A stretch of 64,000 bases of DNA from CAJQQY01 sp964564545 (GCA_964564545.1 CAZMBP010000036.1:1-64000), one strand, 5' to 3'; shown: positions 45,914 to 55,391, numbered from the stretch's first letter. Notes: generated by a model not told the origin, from the sequence alone. Numbers and translations: made by a program.

Positions 45914-46585
45914 TTATTTTTCAATAACTACATAAGCTCCTTTGTGTCCAGGAACAGCTCCTTTAACTAGGATTAAATTTCTCTCAGGAAACATTTTAAG
46001 GATCTCCAAATTTCTAGTTTTGATTCTATCTCCACCAGTTCTTCCTGCCATTCTCATCCCCTTGAATACTTTCGCAGGATAAGATGCAGCACCAATAGAT
46101 CCAGGAGCTCTTTGTCTGTTATGCTGACCGTGAGTTGCGTCATTCACACCTCTAAAGCCGTGACGTTTTACAACCCCTTGGAAACCTTTACCTTTTGAAG
46201 TTCCTACTACATTTACAATGTCACCTTCTTCGAAAACTTCAGTAATGCCTAATACACTACCTAAGCTTTTTTCGGTAATTTCAAGAGCTTCTCCATTTTC
46301 ATCAGTTGGAGGAATTAAACTGTCCAAATCAAAATTTCGAAATTCAACAACTTTTCGTTTTGGAGTAGTTTCAGCATTTTTGAAGTGTCCCATCATTGAA
46401 TTGGGAGTATTCTTCTCTTTTGCCTCAGCGAAACCAAGTTGCAATGCTGAATAACCATCAGATTCTTCTGTTTTCACTTGTGTGATTACACAAGGTCCAG
46501 CTTCAATAACAGTACAAGCAATGTTTTTTCCAGCTTCATTAAATATGCTGGTCATTCCGAGTTTTTTACCTATTAAACCGTTCAT
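45914..46585 (-). CDS. rplC: 50S ribosomal protein L3
   Basis: A 223-residue protein. GLIGKKLGMTSIFNEAGKNI, GTSKGKGFQGVVKRHGFRG and the Gln-methylation-type segment HGQHNRQRAPGSIG are present. A structured, GC-richer 169-base spacer separates it from rpsJ. Confidence 0.98.
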   Translation of the reverse strand: MNGLIGKKLGMTSIFNEAGKNIACTVIEAGPCVITQVKTEESDGYSALQLGFAEAKEKNTPNSMMGHFKNAETTPKRKVVEFRNFDLDSLIPPTDENGEALEITEKSLGSVLGITEVFEEGDIVNVVGTSKGKGFQGVVKRHGFRGVNDATHGQHNRQRAPGSIGAASYPAKVFKGMRMAGRTGGDRIKTRNLEILKMFPERNLILVKGAVPGHKGAYVVIEK

Positions 46586-46646
46586 ATTGATTTATTTGAC
46601 ATCCTGAAAGGAGTAGAAATAACAGCGCGCAAGGCGGAACGGGAAG

Positions 46647-46711
46647 GTGGGAAATTCGCGATTTCACACTCCCAGTTTTGGACTGAAATTCCCTGAGCAA
46701 TTCAGGAATTC
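46647..46711. other. Two hairpins in the rpsJ-rplC spacer
   Basis: Hairpin 1 is GTGGGAAAT (46647-46655) with ATTTCACAC (46661-46669), one mismatch and a CGCG-type loop. Hairpin 2 is GAAATTCCCTGA (46685-46696) with TCAGGAATTC (46702-46711). The spacer 46586-46754 is unusually long for this operon and may be a leader for rplC. Confidence 0.55.
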
Positions 46712-46754
46712 TTTTTTTCAAAAAAAATTACAAAAGACTTACCGACCTATATTC

Positions 46755-47063
46755 TTAAGTCAACTTTACTTGAATATCTACACCTGATGGCAATTCCAAT
46801 TTAGAAAGTGCATCTACTGTTTTTTGAGTAGGAGTATAGATTTCAATTAATCTTTTGTGAGTCCGCAACTGAAATTGTTCGCGAGATTTTTTATTCACGT
46901 GCGGAGATCGTAGCACGGTGAAAATCTTCTTTTCAGTAGGCAGCGGAATCGGACCAGTAACGACAGCGCCAGAGTTCTTGACGGTCTTTACAATTTTCTC
47001 CGTTGACTTATCCACTAAATTGTGATCGTATGAACGGAGTTTAATTCTGATTTTCTGATTCAT
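46755..47063 (-). CDS. rpsJ: 30S ribosomal protein S10
   Basis: A 102-residue protein. QKIRIKLRSYDHNLVDKSTE and RSPHVNKKSREQFQLRTHKR are conserved. It follows fusA directly; tuf, found here in many other phyla, is absent. Confidence 0.98.
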   Translation of the reverse strand: MNQKIRIKLRSYDHNLVDKSTEKIVKTVKNSGAVVTGPIPLPTEKKIFTVLRSPHVNKKSREQFQLRTHKRLIEIYTPTQKTVDALSKLELPSGVDIQVKLT

Positions 47064-47145
47064 AACCTGTTGGTATGGTTAAATTGTTAAATTATTTATC
47101 TAAAAATAATCCGTGCCACAAGTTAAACCGTGGCACGGCTCATTA

Positions 47146-49281
47146 TTATACTTTTACTTCGCCTTTTGACTTAGCGATAACGTCATCTGAAATACTCTTT
47201 GGAGGAGAAGCATAATGCGAAAATTCCATTGTAGAACTTGCTCGTCCAGAGGTAATTGTTCTTAGAGAAGTTACATATCCGAACATTTCCGATAAAGGAA
47301 CGTCAGCTTGGATTGCTACAGCTCCACCAGCTCGTGGTTCTTGACCTTTTGGTAAACCTCTTCTTCTGTTCAAGTCACCAATTACAGATCCTACATAATC
47401 TTCAGGAGTAGTTACCTCCAATTTCATGATTGGCTCCAAAAGTGTTGGTTTGCATTTAGCAGCTGCTGCTTTGAAACCTTCTTTTGCACATAATTCAAAT
47501 GCAATTGGCTTAGAATCTACTGCGTGCATAGAACCATCATATACTCTTACTTTCATTGCATTGATGCTGTATCCTGCAAGAATACCATTGTCCATCATAG
47601 AAGTGAAACCATCTCGAATTGGTTTTTGGTAATTCTTGTCGATAGATCCACCAACGATAGCCCATTCGAATTGAAGCTTAACTTTTCCATTTTTGAAATC
47701 TTCGCTTTCCAAAAATTCTTCATCGGCTGGGCCTAATTCGAATTCCATATCTGCGAACAATCCAGATCCACCTGATTGTTTTTTCAAACGCTCTCGGTGA
47801 GAAGTAGCAGCTTGAAGTGCTTCTCTATAGTTCACTTGAGGTGCACCTTGGTTACACTCTACACCGAATTCTCGCTTAAGACGATCCACGATAATTTCTA
47901 AGTGCAACTCTCCCATACCGCTAATTACAGTTTGGTTAGTTTCCTCATCATATCTTACTTTAAATGTAGGATCCTCTTCAGCTAATTTTGCCAAAGCCAT
48001 TCCTAACTTATCTAAATCTTTTTGAGTTTTAGGCTCAACTGCAACTCCAATTACTGGATCAGGGAAAGTCATACTTTCTAATACAATTGGATTCGCTTCA
48101 TCACAAATTGTATCTCCAGTTCTTAAATCTTTAAATCCAACACCTGCTGCAATATCTCCAGCTTCTACTCTATCGATTGGATTTTGTTTATTAGAGTGCA
48201 TTTGGTAAATTCTTGAAATACGCTCTTTTTTACCTGAACGAGTATTCAAAATATAAGAACCTGCATCTAATGCTCCTGAATAAACTCTAAAGAATGCTAA
48301 TCTTCCTACGAAAGGGTCTGTTGCTATTTTAAAAGCTAATGCTGCAAAAGGTTCTTTTACATCAGGCTTCCTAGTAACAACCTCATCAGTTTTAGGATTA
48401 ACACCTTCGATTGCTTCAATATCCAAAGGAGAAGGTAAGAAAGTACAAACTGCATCTAATAATGCTTGAACTCCTTTGTTTTTAAAGGCTGATCCACACA
48501 TCATTGGACAAATTGTCATATCAATTGTAGCCTTTCTGATCGCTTCTCTCATTTCTTCGATTGTAATCGAATCAGGATCTTCAAAGAATTTTTCTAATAA
48601 AGCTTCATCATATTCCGCAACTGCTTCAACCAATTTTTCTCGGTATTCAGCTACTAAATCTACCATATCTTCAGGCACTGGAATTACTTCATAAGTCATT
48701 CCTCGATCAGCCTCATTCCAAACGATCGCTTCTCCAGTCATCAAATCAACAACTCCTCTAAATGTTTCTTCAGCACCGATTGGTAACTGAAGAGGAATTG
48801 CATTTGCACCTAATTTTTCACGAACGTCATTAACAACATTCAAGAAGTCTGCACCAGTTCTATCCATTTTGTTTACAAAACCGATACGAGGTACTTTATA
48901 TCTATTAGCTTGTCTCCAAACTGTTTCAGATTGTGGCTCTACACCTGAAACAGCACAGAACAAAGCAACTGTTCCATCTAATACACGTAATGAACGCTCA
49001 ACTTCAACTGTAAAATCAACGTGCCCTGGAGTATCAATGATATTCACAGTATAGTTGTCACCCAACCAATCCCAATTAGTCTTAGTTGCTGCTGAAGTAA
49101 TTGTAATACCACGCTCCTGCTCTTGCTCCATCCAGTCCATTGTAGCTGCACCATCGTGCACCTCACCGATCTTATGACTTAAACCGGTATAATAAAGAAT
49201 ACGCTCAGTTGTTGTGGTTTTCCCAGCATCAATATGAGCCGCGATTCCAATATTTCTGGTTAATTTTAAATCTTTTGCCAT
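47146..49281 (-). CDS. fusA: Elongation factor G
   Basis: This 711-residue translocase GTPase has P-loop AHIDAGKTTTTE (residues 15-26), the switch segment TSAATKTNW, DTPGHVDF and NKMDRTGADF. Domains II-V follow in order, with the domain IV loop TSMMDNGILAGYS and the C-terminal FGYVTSLRTITSGRASSTME. Length and order are standard. It lies between rpsG and rpsJ. Confidence 0.98.
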   Translation of the reverse strand: MAKDLKLTRNIGIAAHIDAGKTTTTERILYYTGLSHKIGEVHDGAATMDWMEQEQERGITITSAATKTNWDWLGDNYTVNIIDTPGHVDFTVEVERSLRVLDGTVALFCAVSGVEPQSETVWRQANRYKVPRIGFVNKMDRTGADFLNVVNDVREKLGANAIPLQLPIGAEETFRGVVDLMTGEAIVWNEADRGMTYEVIPVPEDMVDLVAEYREKLVEAVAEYDEALLEKFFEDPDSITIEEMREAIRKATIDMTICPMMCGSAFKNKGVQALLDAVCTFLPSPLDIEAIEGVNPKTDEVVTRKPDVKEPFAALAFKIATDPFVGRLAFFRVYSGALDAGSYILNTRSGKKERISRIYQMHSNKQNPIDRVEAGDIAAGVGFKDLRTGDTICDEANPIVLESMTFPDPVIGVAVEPKTQKDLDKLGMALAKLAEEDPTFKVRYDEETNQTVISGMGELHLEIIVDRLKREFGVECNQGAPQVNYREALQAATSHRERLKKQSGGSGLFADMEFELGPADEEFLESEDFKNGKVKLQFEWAIVGGSIDKNYQKPIRDGFTSMMDNGILAGYSINAMKVRVYDGSMHAVDSKPIAFELCAKEGFKAAAAKCKPTLLEPIMKLEVTTPEDYVGSVIGDLNRRRGLPKGQEPRAGGAVAIQADVPLSEMFGYVTSLRTITSGRASSTMEFSHYASPPKSISDDVIAKSKGEVKV

Positions 49282-49340
49282 GATAATAAGATAATGTGAT
49301 TAATTAATTTGTTGATTTAAGAACAGGTTATGTTATATTA

Positions 49341-49814
49341 CTATCTTCTACTCTTAAAGTGTGCAAATGCTCGGTTCGCTTCTGCCATTCTGTGAGTATC
49401 TTCTTTTCGTTTAACCGCTGCTCCTTCGCCTTTACTTGCTGCGATTAACTCTGCAGCTAATTTTTCAGCGTATCCTTTTCCACTTCTTTCTCTAGAAAAC
49501 CTAATCAACCATTTGATTCCGATTGATAATTTTCTTTTCGCTCGAATTTCAGTAGGAATTTGAAAAGTCGCCCCACCAATTCTTTTACTTCTAACTTCTA
49601 CTTGTGGCATTGCGTTATTAATCGCTTTCTTCCAGATGCCGTGCTCATTTTCTTTTGTTCGATCCTTGATCAAATCCATTGCATCATAAAATACAGATAA
49701 TGCAGTAGATTTCTTACCACTATACATTAACATGTTTACGAATTGAGTCACCATTGGATCGTTATATCTTGGATCAGGAGCAATGACTCTTACTTTTGGC
49801 TTTCTTTTACGCAT
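49341..49814 (-). CDS. rpsG: 30S ribosomal protein S7
   Basis: A 157-residue head protein. MRKRKPKVRVIAPDPRYNDP and GGATFQIPTEIRAKRKLSIG are conserved, as is KGEGAAVKRKEDTHRMAEAN. Confidence 0.98.
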   Translation of the reverse strand: MRKRKPKVRVIAPDPRYNDPMVTQFVNMLMYSGKKSTALSVFYDAMDLIKDRTKENEHGIWKKAINNAMPQVEVRSKRIGGATFQIPTEIRAKRKLSIGIKWLIRFSRERSGKGYAEKLAAELIAASKGEGAAVKRKEDTHRMAEANRAFAHFKSRR

Positions 49815-49907
49815 CTTATTATGAATTGTTGATTGAAGATTACGATTATTTTTATTTTATAAGATTATCGTAATCAAATCTTTATTTAATTAATTTTTAT
49901 TAAAACC

Positions 49908-50282
49908 TTACTTTTTAGGTCGTTTAGTTCCGTATTTAGATCGACTTTGTAAACGATCAGTTACTCCCGCTGTATCTAAGGCACCACGAACAATTGTATA
50001 ACGTACACCTGGTAAATCTTTCACACGACCACCTCTAATCAACACGATTGAGTGTTCTTGTAGATTGTGACCTTCTCCTGGAATATAGCAAATCACCTCA
50101 TGACCATTTGTCAATCGAACCTTAGCAACTTTACGCAAAGCTGAATTCGGCTTCTTTGGAGTAGTAGTATACACACGAGTACAAACTCCACGTTTTTGTG
50201 GACATGCTTCTAATGCACGAGTTTTACTCTTAACAATGATCTGCTTTCTGCCTTTCCGAACAAGCTGATTAATAGTAGGCAT
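49908..50282 (-). CDS. rpsL: 30S ribosomal protein S12
   Basis: A 124-residue decoding-centre protein. The streptomycin-related lysines are in TTPKKPNSALRKVAKVRLTN (wild-type) and the second loop is GRVKDLPGVRYT. It is the first gene of the super-operon, about 100 bases after its transcription start. Confidence 0.98.
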   Translation of the reverse strand: MPTINQLVRKGRKQIIVKSKTRALEACPQKRGVCTRVYTTTPKKPNSALRKVAKVRLTNGHEVICYIPGEGHNLQEHSIVLIRGGRVKDLPGVRYTIVRGALDTAGVTDRLQSRSKYGTKRPKK

Positions 50283-50327
50283 AAATACGTATTTTTATAT
50301 TTTTATTAAAAATCTTCTAAACTGAAT

Positions 50328-50356
50328 AAAAAACCCTTGATTTTAAAGGTTTTTTT
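50328..50356 (-). promoter_or_regulatory. Possible attenuator hairpin in the rpsL leader
   Basis: On the minus strand AAAAAAACCTTT pairs with AAGGGTTTTTT around a short loop, which is terminator-like. It lies between the promoter and the rpsL ATG. Confidence 0.45.
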
Positions 50357-50389
50357 ACGCTTTTTTCCTAGCGTTTCTTAAAGCGAGTG

Positions 50390-50420
50390 CAAAGATATAT
50401 TTATTTCTCTTTTTATCAAA
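50390..50420 (-). promoter_or_regulatory. Main promoter of the str-S10-spc-alpha super-operon
   Basis: The minus strand reads TTTG (50420-50417), 19 bases, then TATCTTTG (50397-50390) followed by CAC. It is the same pattern and spacing as the rpmI promoter. Confidence 0.85.
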
Positions 50421-50537
50421 AGTTTATGCTAAAATAATTAAAGGTTTTTGAGTTTTTTTTTCTTTTTAAGGTTTCCCTTTAATTTATCGGGATTTTAGGA
50501 CTATATACTTGTGATTATAATCGACCTTTAATTAATA

Positions 50538-51008
50538 ATGAGTTTAAAAAAATTGAATTTACATATGACATGTACTATTAGAAATGCAAATATCAATGAT
50601 CTAAAAGCTATTTATGATTTAGTTATCGAATTAGCTATTTATGAAAATGAACCTAATGCAGTTACAGCCACTTTACAAGATTATGAGGAAAACTTTAATG
50701 CTCAAGTTTTTCAATCAATAGTTGCAGAACTTGATGGACAAGTTATAGGAGCATGTGTATATTATATAACATGGAGTACTTGGAAAGGCCGGATGATATA
50801 CTTAGAAGACTTTATAGTAACTGAAGTCTATCGGAAAAAAGGAGTTGGTCAGTTATTATTCGATCAACTTTTGCTCGAGGCAAAAAAAATGAACGCAACA
50901 ATGGTAAAATGGCAAGTTTTAGACTGGAATGAACCCGCAATCCGATTTTATGAAAAGAATAAAGCTATAATTGAAAAGGAATGGTGGAATGGAAAAATAA
51001 TTTTTTAA
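50538..51008 (+). CDS. GNAT family N-acetyltransferase
   Basis: This 156-residue enzyme transfers acetyl from acetyl-CoA. The CoA-binding motif A is VYRKKGVGQLLFDQLL, preceded by the strand LEDFIVTE and followed by VKWQVLDWNEPAIRFYEKN. This set resembles the spermidine/diamine acetyltransferase branch (SSAT-like), but the substrate is not proven. ATG 50565 (MTCTIRNANINDL) is as likely a start as 50538. It is divergent from rpsL. Confidence 0.85.
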   Translation: MSLKKLNLHMTCTIRNANINDLKAIYDLVIELAIYENEPNAVTATLQDYEENFNAQVFQSIVAELDGQVIGACVYYITWSTWKGRMIYLEDFIVTEVYRKKGVGQLLFDQLLLEAKKMNATMVKWQVLDWNEPAIRFYEKNKAIIEKEWWNGKIIF

Positions 51009-51334
51009 TCCTCTCCTTTTGATGACAATTCATATAGGTTTTATCATTCTGTAATAACCATATACCAATACTTTTTAGCTACAATCTCTTTTAATATTTA
51101 AAAATAAATATACTTAACTAAGTTAATAAGAATTGGCTTTTTATTATTTTAAGTTTATTTTATTTGGAATTATTGAACTCTTAGTTTTATATTAGCACTA
51201 AATTTAATGTTTTTACCTATTCCAAGTTATCCATTCCATGATCATAAAACTTTGTTTTAATTAATAAAGTAGATTACCAAACCGATTACATAGCTAACTT
51301 TCAATTAGTATTTTTTCAAACTGAATAAATTTAT
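51009..51334. other. AT-rich gap, nothing recognised
   Basis: No gene or strong hairpin is seen between the acetyltransferase stop and the candidate small-RNA promoter. Confidence 0.4.
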
Positions 51335-51342
51335 TACTTTTG
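51335..51342 (+). promoter_or_regulatory. -7 element of a candidate small RNA
   Basis: TACTTTTG followed by CAG matches TAnnTTTG. No TTTG is seen 19 bases upstream. Confidence 0.5.
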
Positions 51343-51349
51343 CAGACCA

Positions 51350-51442
51350 AAAGTAATATAATAGCATAGAGAACTACATAATTCAAGAAATAGTGTTTCA
51401 TAGTGTGAGGGGTAACCAATCAAGTTGGTTGCCTCTTTTTTT
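51350..51442 (+). ncRNA. Candidate small RNA, about 93 nt
   Basis: It starts about 7 bases after a -7 element and ends in a terminator: GAGG plus AACCAA (51407-51419) pairs with TTGGTTGCCTC (51425-51435), followed by seven T. No open frame fits. The terminator T run is on the plus strand, so it does not serve the minus-strand prenyl synthase. I do not recognise a known RNA family. Confidence 0.5.
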
Positions 51443-51451
51443 ATTTTCTAA

Positions 51452-52429
51452 TTACACCTCTCTTCCCATCAATTCATTCGACAATTTAATCAAGACTTCT
51501 TTCTTCACTTCATCTACATTGACAGCTGATAAATGATCAAATGCTGCTACTAAATAAGAATCCATTAATTGCTCCGCAGCCTCTCGAATTTGTAATTCAT
51601 TAAAAATAGATTTAACTGCCTCAATTTTAGCCTTTTCGTCCTCTGAGTCAGTATTCATAAGGCTTGAGAGCTTAGCACATTGTTCGTCACTTCCTAATTC
51701 TAATGCCTTCAAAACTAAAAATGTCTTTTTATTTTGAACGATATCTCCACCTACTTTTTTTCCAAATTTTTCAGGGTCGCCAAAAGTATCAAGAATGTCA
51801 TCTTGCAGCTGAAAAGCAATCCCAATATTCCTTCCAAACTCATATAAATGATTGGCATCTTCTTCTGATGAGCCTCCGATAATTGCTCCAATTTTTAGTC
51901 CTCCAGCAATTAAAACTGAAGTCTTTAACTCGATCATTTTTAAATATTCTTCAATTGAAACATCATTCCTTGTTTCAAAGTCCATATCATATTGTTGCCC
52001 TTCACACACCTCAATAGCTACTTTATTAAAGGTTTTTATGATAGTTGGGATTTTAAACTTATCATCTAATTGTAAAAAAAACTGATAAGCATAAACCAAC
52101 ATCACATCGCCTGAAAGTATTCCTGTATTTTGATTGTACTTGATGTGAACTGTAGGTTTTCCTCTTCGAAGAGGTGCTTCATCCATTATATCGTCATGTA
52201 AAAGACTAAAATTGTGAAAAATCTCGATTGCGAACGAAGCTGGCAAGGCTTGTGCTATATTATCATTGAAAAGATTGCAACCCATCAAAAGTAGAACTGG
52301 GCGTATTCTTTTTCCTCCAAGACTTAAAATGTAATTAATTGGCTCATATAAACCTTTTGGGTTCTGATGAAATTGGTTTTCATCTAAATAAGTCTTAAAA
52401 AGTGATTGTAGTTCGGCAACTTGTTGCAT
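51452..52429 (-). CDS. Trans-prenyl diphosphate synthase (IspA/farnesyl type)
   Basis: This 325-residue enzyme condenses isoprenyl diphosphates. Both Asp-rich motifs are present: HDDIMDEAPLRRGKPT and FQLQDDILDTFGD. SLGGKRIRPVLLLMGCNLF is also conserved. I start it at 52429 (MQQVAELQSLF); the ATG at 52486 adds 19 unconserved residues. Chain length (C15 or C20) cannot be told reliably. Confidence 0.92.
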   Translation of the reverse strand: MQQVAELQSLFKTYLDENQFHQNPKGLYEPINYILSLGGKRIRPVLLLMGCNLFNDNIAQALPASFAIEIFHNFSLLHDDIMDEAPLRRGKPTVHIKYNQNTGILSGDVMLVYAYQFFLQLDDKFKIPTIIKTFNKVAIEVCEGQQYDMDFETRNDVSIEEYLKMIELKTSVLIAGGLKIGAIIGGSSEEDANHLYEFGRNIGIAFQLQDDILDTFGDPEKFGKKVGGDIVQNKKTFLVLKALELGSDEQCAKLSSLMNTDSEDEKAKIEAVKSIFNELQIREAAEQLMDSYLVAAFDHLSAVNVDEVKKEVLIKLSNELMGREV

Positions 52430-52783
52430 AAATAATTGAGGATAATTAAATAAATAACATTTTAATCTAAGAATCTTAAATTCCAATAAAGGAATGATAC
52501 TTTTTTCGAAAGGTTTAGAATTATTAGATATTTTTTAAAAAATATTTTGCGAACATACAAAAGTCTTTTGAAAAAGCATTTTGCAAAAACACTAGCAAAA
52601 ATTTAGGTCTTACAATTCATAAACTTAACCGACTCTAGATCATTTATTTATACATCAGATATAATCTTATTTGAGTGTAATTTTTAAAGTAAAAATTCTT
52701 TAATATCCTTATTTAATTAAAGCGTTTTTGCTTGTAACAAATAAACTTTACGCCCGTTTCAAGTTTGTATCTTAATTACAAAA
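52430..52783. other. Divergent intergenic region, AT-rich
   Basis: It holds a GATATTTTTT/AAAAAATAT palindrome near 52528-52547, similar to that at 42256. No gene or clear promoter was recognised. Confidence 0.4.
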
Positions 52784-53233
52784 ATGGAAAAAAATATCAG
52801 ACCCGTGAATGTATTACTCGTAGAAGACAATCCTGGAGATGTAAGATTAACTCAAGAAGCATTCAAAGAAGCCAAAATCTCCATCAAACTAGATGTGACA
52901 ATGGATGGTGCTGAAGCTATTAAGTTTTTGAGAAAAGACGGTGAATATGCTAATGCTGTAACACCTGATTTGATACTTTTAGATCTTAATCTACCTAAAA
53001 AAGATGGCAGAGAGGTTTTAAAAGAAATCAAAACTGACGATTTGTTAAAGAGGATTCCTGTAGTTGTTCTAACTACCTCGAATGCAGAACAAGATATCAT
53101 GAAGAGTTATAACCTTCATGTAAATTGTTATATCAATAAGCCAGTTGATTTTGAAAAGTTTTTTGATATTATTCAAAAAATTGAAGAATTCTGGCTTACA
53201 ACAGCTATTTTACCCACTATGGTACGCCCTTAA
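52784..53233 (+). CDS. Response regulator, receiver domain only (Rcp1-like)
   Basis: A 149-residue single REC domain. The acidic pair is in LLVEDNPGD, the phospho-Asp in LILLDLNLPKKDG, the Thr in VVLTTSNAEQ, and the Lys in CYINKPVDFEKF. The NPGDVRLTQEAFKEAK start is typical of Rcp1-type regulators, which pair with phytochrome-like or hybrid kinases. It has no output domain. A terminator at 53301 follows, and the next gene is a hybrid signalling protein. Confidence 0.92.
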   Translation: MEKNIRPVNVLLVEDNPGDVRLTQEAFKEAKISIKLDVTMDGAEAIKFLRKDGEYANAVTPDLILLDLNLPKKDGREVLKEIKTDDLLKRIPVVVLTTSNAEQDIMKSYNLHVNCYINKPVDFEKFFDIIQKIEEFWLTTAILPTMVRP

Positions 53234-53300
53234 AAAGAATTACACATTAAACTTCTATGTCATTTATTGATTTTGAAGTAAAAGAATGTGATCTTTAGGA

Positions 53301-53338
53301 AGATTAAATATAGTTTTGAGTTATATTTAATCTTTTTT
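53301..53338 (+). terminator. Terminator of the receiver gene
   Basis: AGATTAAATATA (53301-53312) pairs perfectly with 53322-53333, followed by T to 53338. It lies upstream of the next ATG and shows that the earlier ATG at 53288 is not used. Confidence 0.85.
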
Positions 53339-53383
53339 GTTTATGCCATTTTTTTATTCGCCATTTATCGTACCACAAACTGT

Positions 53384-55333
53384 ATGAGCAAAGTAACAAA
53401 AACCCGAATTTTAATTATTGAGGACAATCCAGGTGATGTCGACTTGATAAAAGAATACTTAAAAGAAGCATCCATCAAAGATGAAATTATTCATGCATCT
53501 TCCTTTTTCGATGGAATGGATGCTATTAATTCCAACGATGTATCTATTGTCCTTCTTGATCTTTCCCTTCCTGATTCTTCAGGATTTAAAACATTATCTA
53601 ATTTTCTGGAAAAACAATCTCAGGTTCCTGTTATAGTTTTGACTGGTACTAACAATGAAATTGTTGGAAACCAATCTATTAAAGCAGGTGCTCAGGATTA
53701 TTTGGTCAAAGGACAATTTGATGGAAAACAATTAGGACGGTCGATTAGATATGCAATTCAACGATTCAAAGCTCAACAAAAGCTAGAAGAAGCTGCTAAA
53801 AAACTTTATATCAGCGAAAGTAGATATTTGGAAGCTCAAAGTATGGCAAATTTTGGGAATTGGTCGATGGATATCGTTACCAATGAAATGAAATGGAGCG
53901 ATGAAGTTTATCGCATCTTTAACTTCCAGCCTAATAGCATCTCTCCGACTTACTCTGATTATATGAATTATGTTCACCTCGAGGACAAAGATCAGGTGGA
54001 AGAATTCTTTGTAAAAGCAGGAAAAGATGGAAAAACTCACAAATTAGAGCATAGAATCTTAGTGGATGGTAAAACCATTAAATATGTTATCATTCAGGCG
54101 AAGGTCAATTTTGACCAATTAACCAATAAGTTTTGGTTACTCGGGGGAATTCAAGATATCACAGAACGAAAAATTTCTGAGCAATTAATTATTGAAAAGA
54201 ATATCAATCAAAAGGTTTCTAAGATCAAAGATGAAGCATTAGCTGACTTGAGTTTTCATATTCGTACACCACTTTCTTCAATTGTAAATCTGCTATTTTT
54301 ATTAGAAAATACTGGAACGTCAAAGTCTCAATCAGAATATGTTGATGGATTAAAAACTTCTGTTGATGATCTCTCAATTATGGTGAATAATTTATTGAAC
54401 TTCTCTGTTTTAGTTTCTGAAAAAATCACTCTTGAGGAAGAAGAACTACAAATTGTTGACTTTCTTAAAAGCACAAAAAGAATTGTTAATCTCAAAGGAG
54501 ATAAAACCAATCAAACAATTGAATTTGAATTGGATGATAATCTCCCTGAAAAAATCATTAGCGATCAAAAGAAACTCACTCAACTTTTATACAATTTGAT
54601 TGATTTCTCAAGTAATAGAACAGTTGCTAATGGAAATATTCACCTTCAAGCAATTCCAAAAGATGTTACAGAATCAGAAATGAAACTCTGTATTAAAGTT
54701 TCTGATGATGGAGAAACCATTTCAAATGCTAGAATCAAAGAATTGCTAAGTACTGATCAGCTTATCGAAAATTACTCCGATGAGATGGATGATTCTAAAA
54801 AAGATGATTTAGGGATGGCGATTGTTGCCAAATTGGTAGAAATCATGAGAGGTGAAATCTCAATCGAAAGTAAAGAAGGAAAAGGCACCCAATTTATCAT
54901 AGAATTACCAATCAAGATTGTTAAACCAATTAGTCATACTCCTGGTGATGTGCCTGATTCGCCACTTAATATTTTATTAGTGGAAGATCACTTCTTAAAT
55001 CAAATTGCAACCAAAAAGATTCTTACAACTTGGACTGATCAAATTTCCGTAGATATCGCTGAAAATGGTTTGATTGCTGTTGAAAAATTCCGAGAACATG
55101 GATACGATTTAGTATTGATGGATATGCAGATGCCTGTGATGAATGGGTTGGATTCTTCCAAAAAAATTAGAGAAAATAGTAATGTTCCAATCATTGCATT
55201 GACTGCAAATGCTTCGAAACAAGAGGCTGATAAATGCTATGCAATTGGAATCAATGCTTATATGACTAAACCTTTCAAACCTCATGATTTATATGCAAAA
55301 ATCATGAATTTAATGGTGACAGTTGATTCATAA
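53384..55333 (+). CDS. Hybrid signalling protein REC-PAS-kinase-REC
   Basis: I start it at 53384 (MSKVTKTRILIIEDNPGD), because the ATG at 53288 would translate a terminator into a false membrane helix. Order over 649 residues: REC1 (1-125, VLLDLSLPDSSG), PAS (about 145-275), a HisKA-like helix with H292 in LSFHIRTPLSSIVN, an ATPase domain (390-510), and REC2 (527-649, VLMDMQMPVMNG). The ATPase domain is degenerate: the usual GTGLGLAI box reads DDLGMAIV. It may be a weak or inactive kinase that passes signals between receivers. Confidence 0.9.
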   Translation: MSKVTKTRILIIEDNPGDVDLIKEYLKEASIKDEIIHASSFFDGMDAINSNDVSIVLLDLSLPDSSGFKTLSNFLEKQSQVPVIVLTGTNNEIVGNQSIKAGAQDYLVKGQFDGKQLGRSIRYAIQRFKAQQKLEEAAKKLYISESRYLEAQSMANFGNWSMDIVTNEMKWSDEVYRIFNFQPNSISPTYSDYMNYVHLEDKDQVEEFFVKAGKDGKTHKLEHRILVDGKTIKYVIIQAKVNFDQLTNKFWLLGGIQDITERKISEQLIIEKNINQKVSKIKDEALADLSFHIRTPLSSIVNLLFLLENTGTSKSQSEYVDGLKTSVDDLSIMVNNLLNFSVLVSEKITLEEEELQIVDFLKSTKRIVNLKGDKTNQTIEFELDDNLPEKIISDQKKLTQLLYNLIDFSSNRTVANGNIHLQAIPKDVTESEMKLCIKVSDDGETISNARIKELLSTDQLIENYSDEMDDSKKDDLGMAIVAKLVEIMRGEISIESKEGKGTQFIIELPIKIVKPISHTPGDVPDSPLNILLVEDHFLNQIATKKILTTWTDQISVDIAENGLIAVEKFREHGYDLVLMDMQMPVMNGLDSSKKIRENSNVPIIALTANASKQEADKCYAIGINAYMTKPFKPHDLYAKIMNLMVTVDS

Positions 55334-55351
55334 AATATACTAAAAATTCAT

Positions 55352-55391
55352 AAAAAAAGGGTGTAATGATTGATCATTACACCCTTTTTTT
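55352..55391. terminator. Bidirectional terminator between the hybrid gene and a small peptide gene
   Basis: A7-GGGTGTAATGAT (55352-55370) pairs perfectly with 55373-55391 (loop TG), with T and A runs on both sides. Confidence 0.94.

Noticed and set aside
53288..53383. N-terminal membrane helix on the hybrid signalling protein
   Set aside because: It would be translated from the terminator of the previous gene; the family starts at the ATG at 53384.
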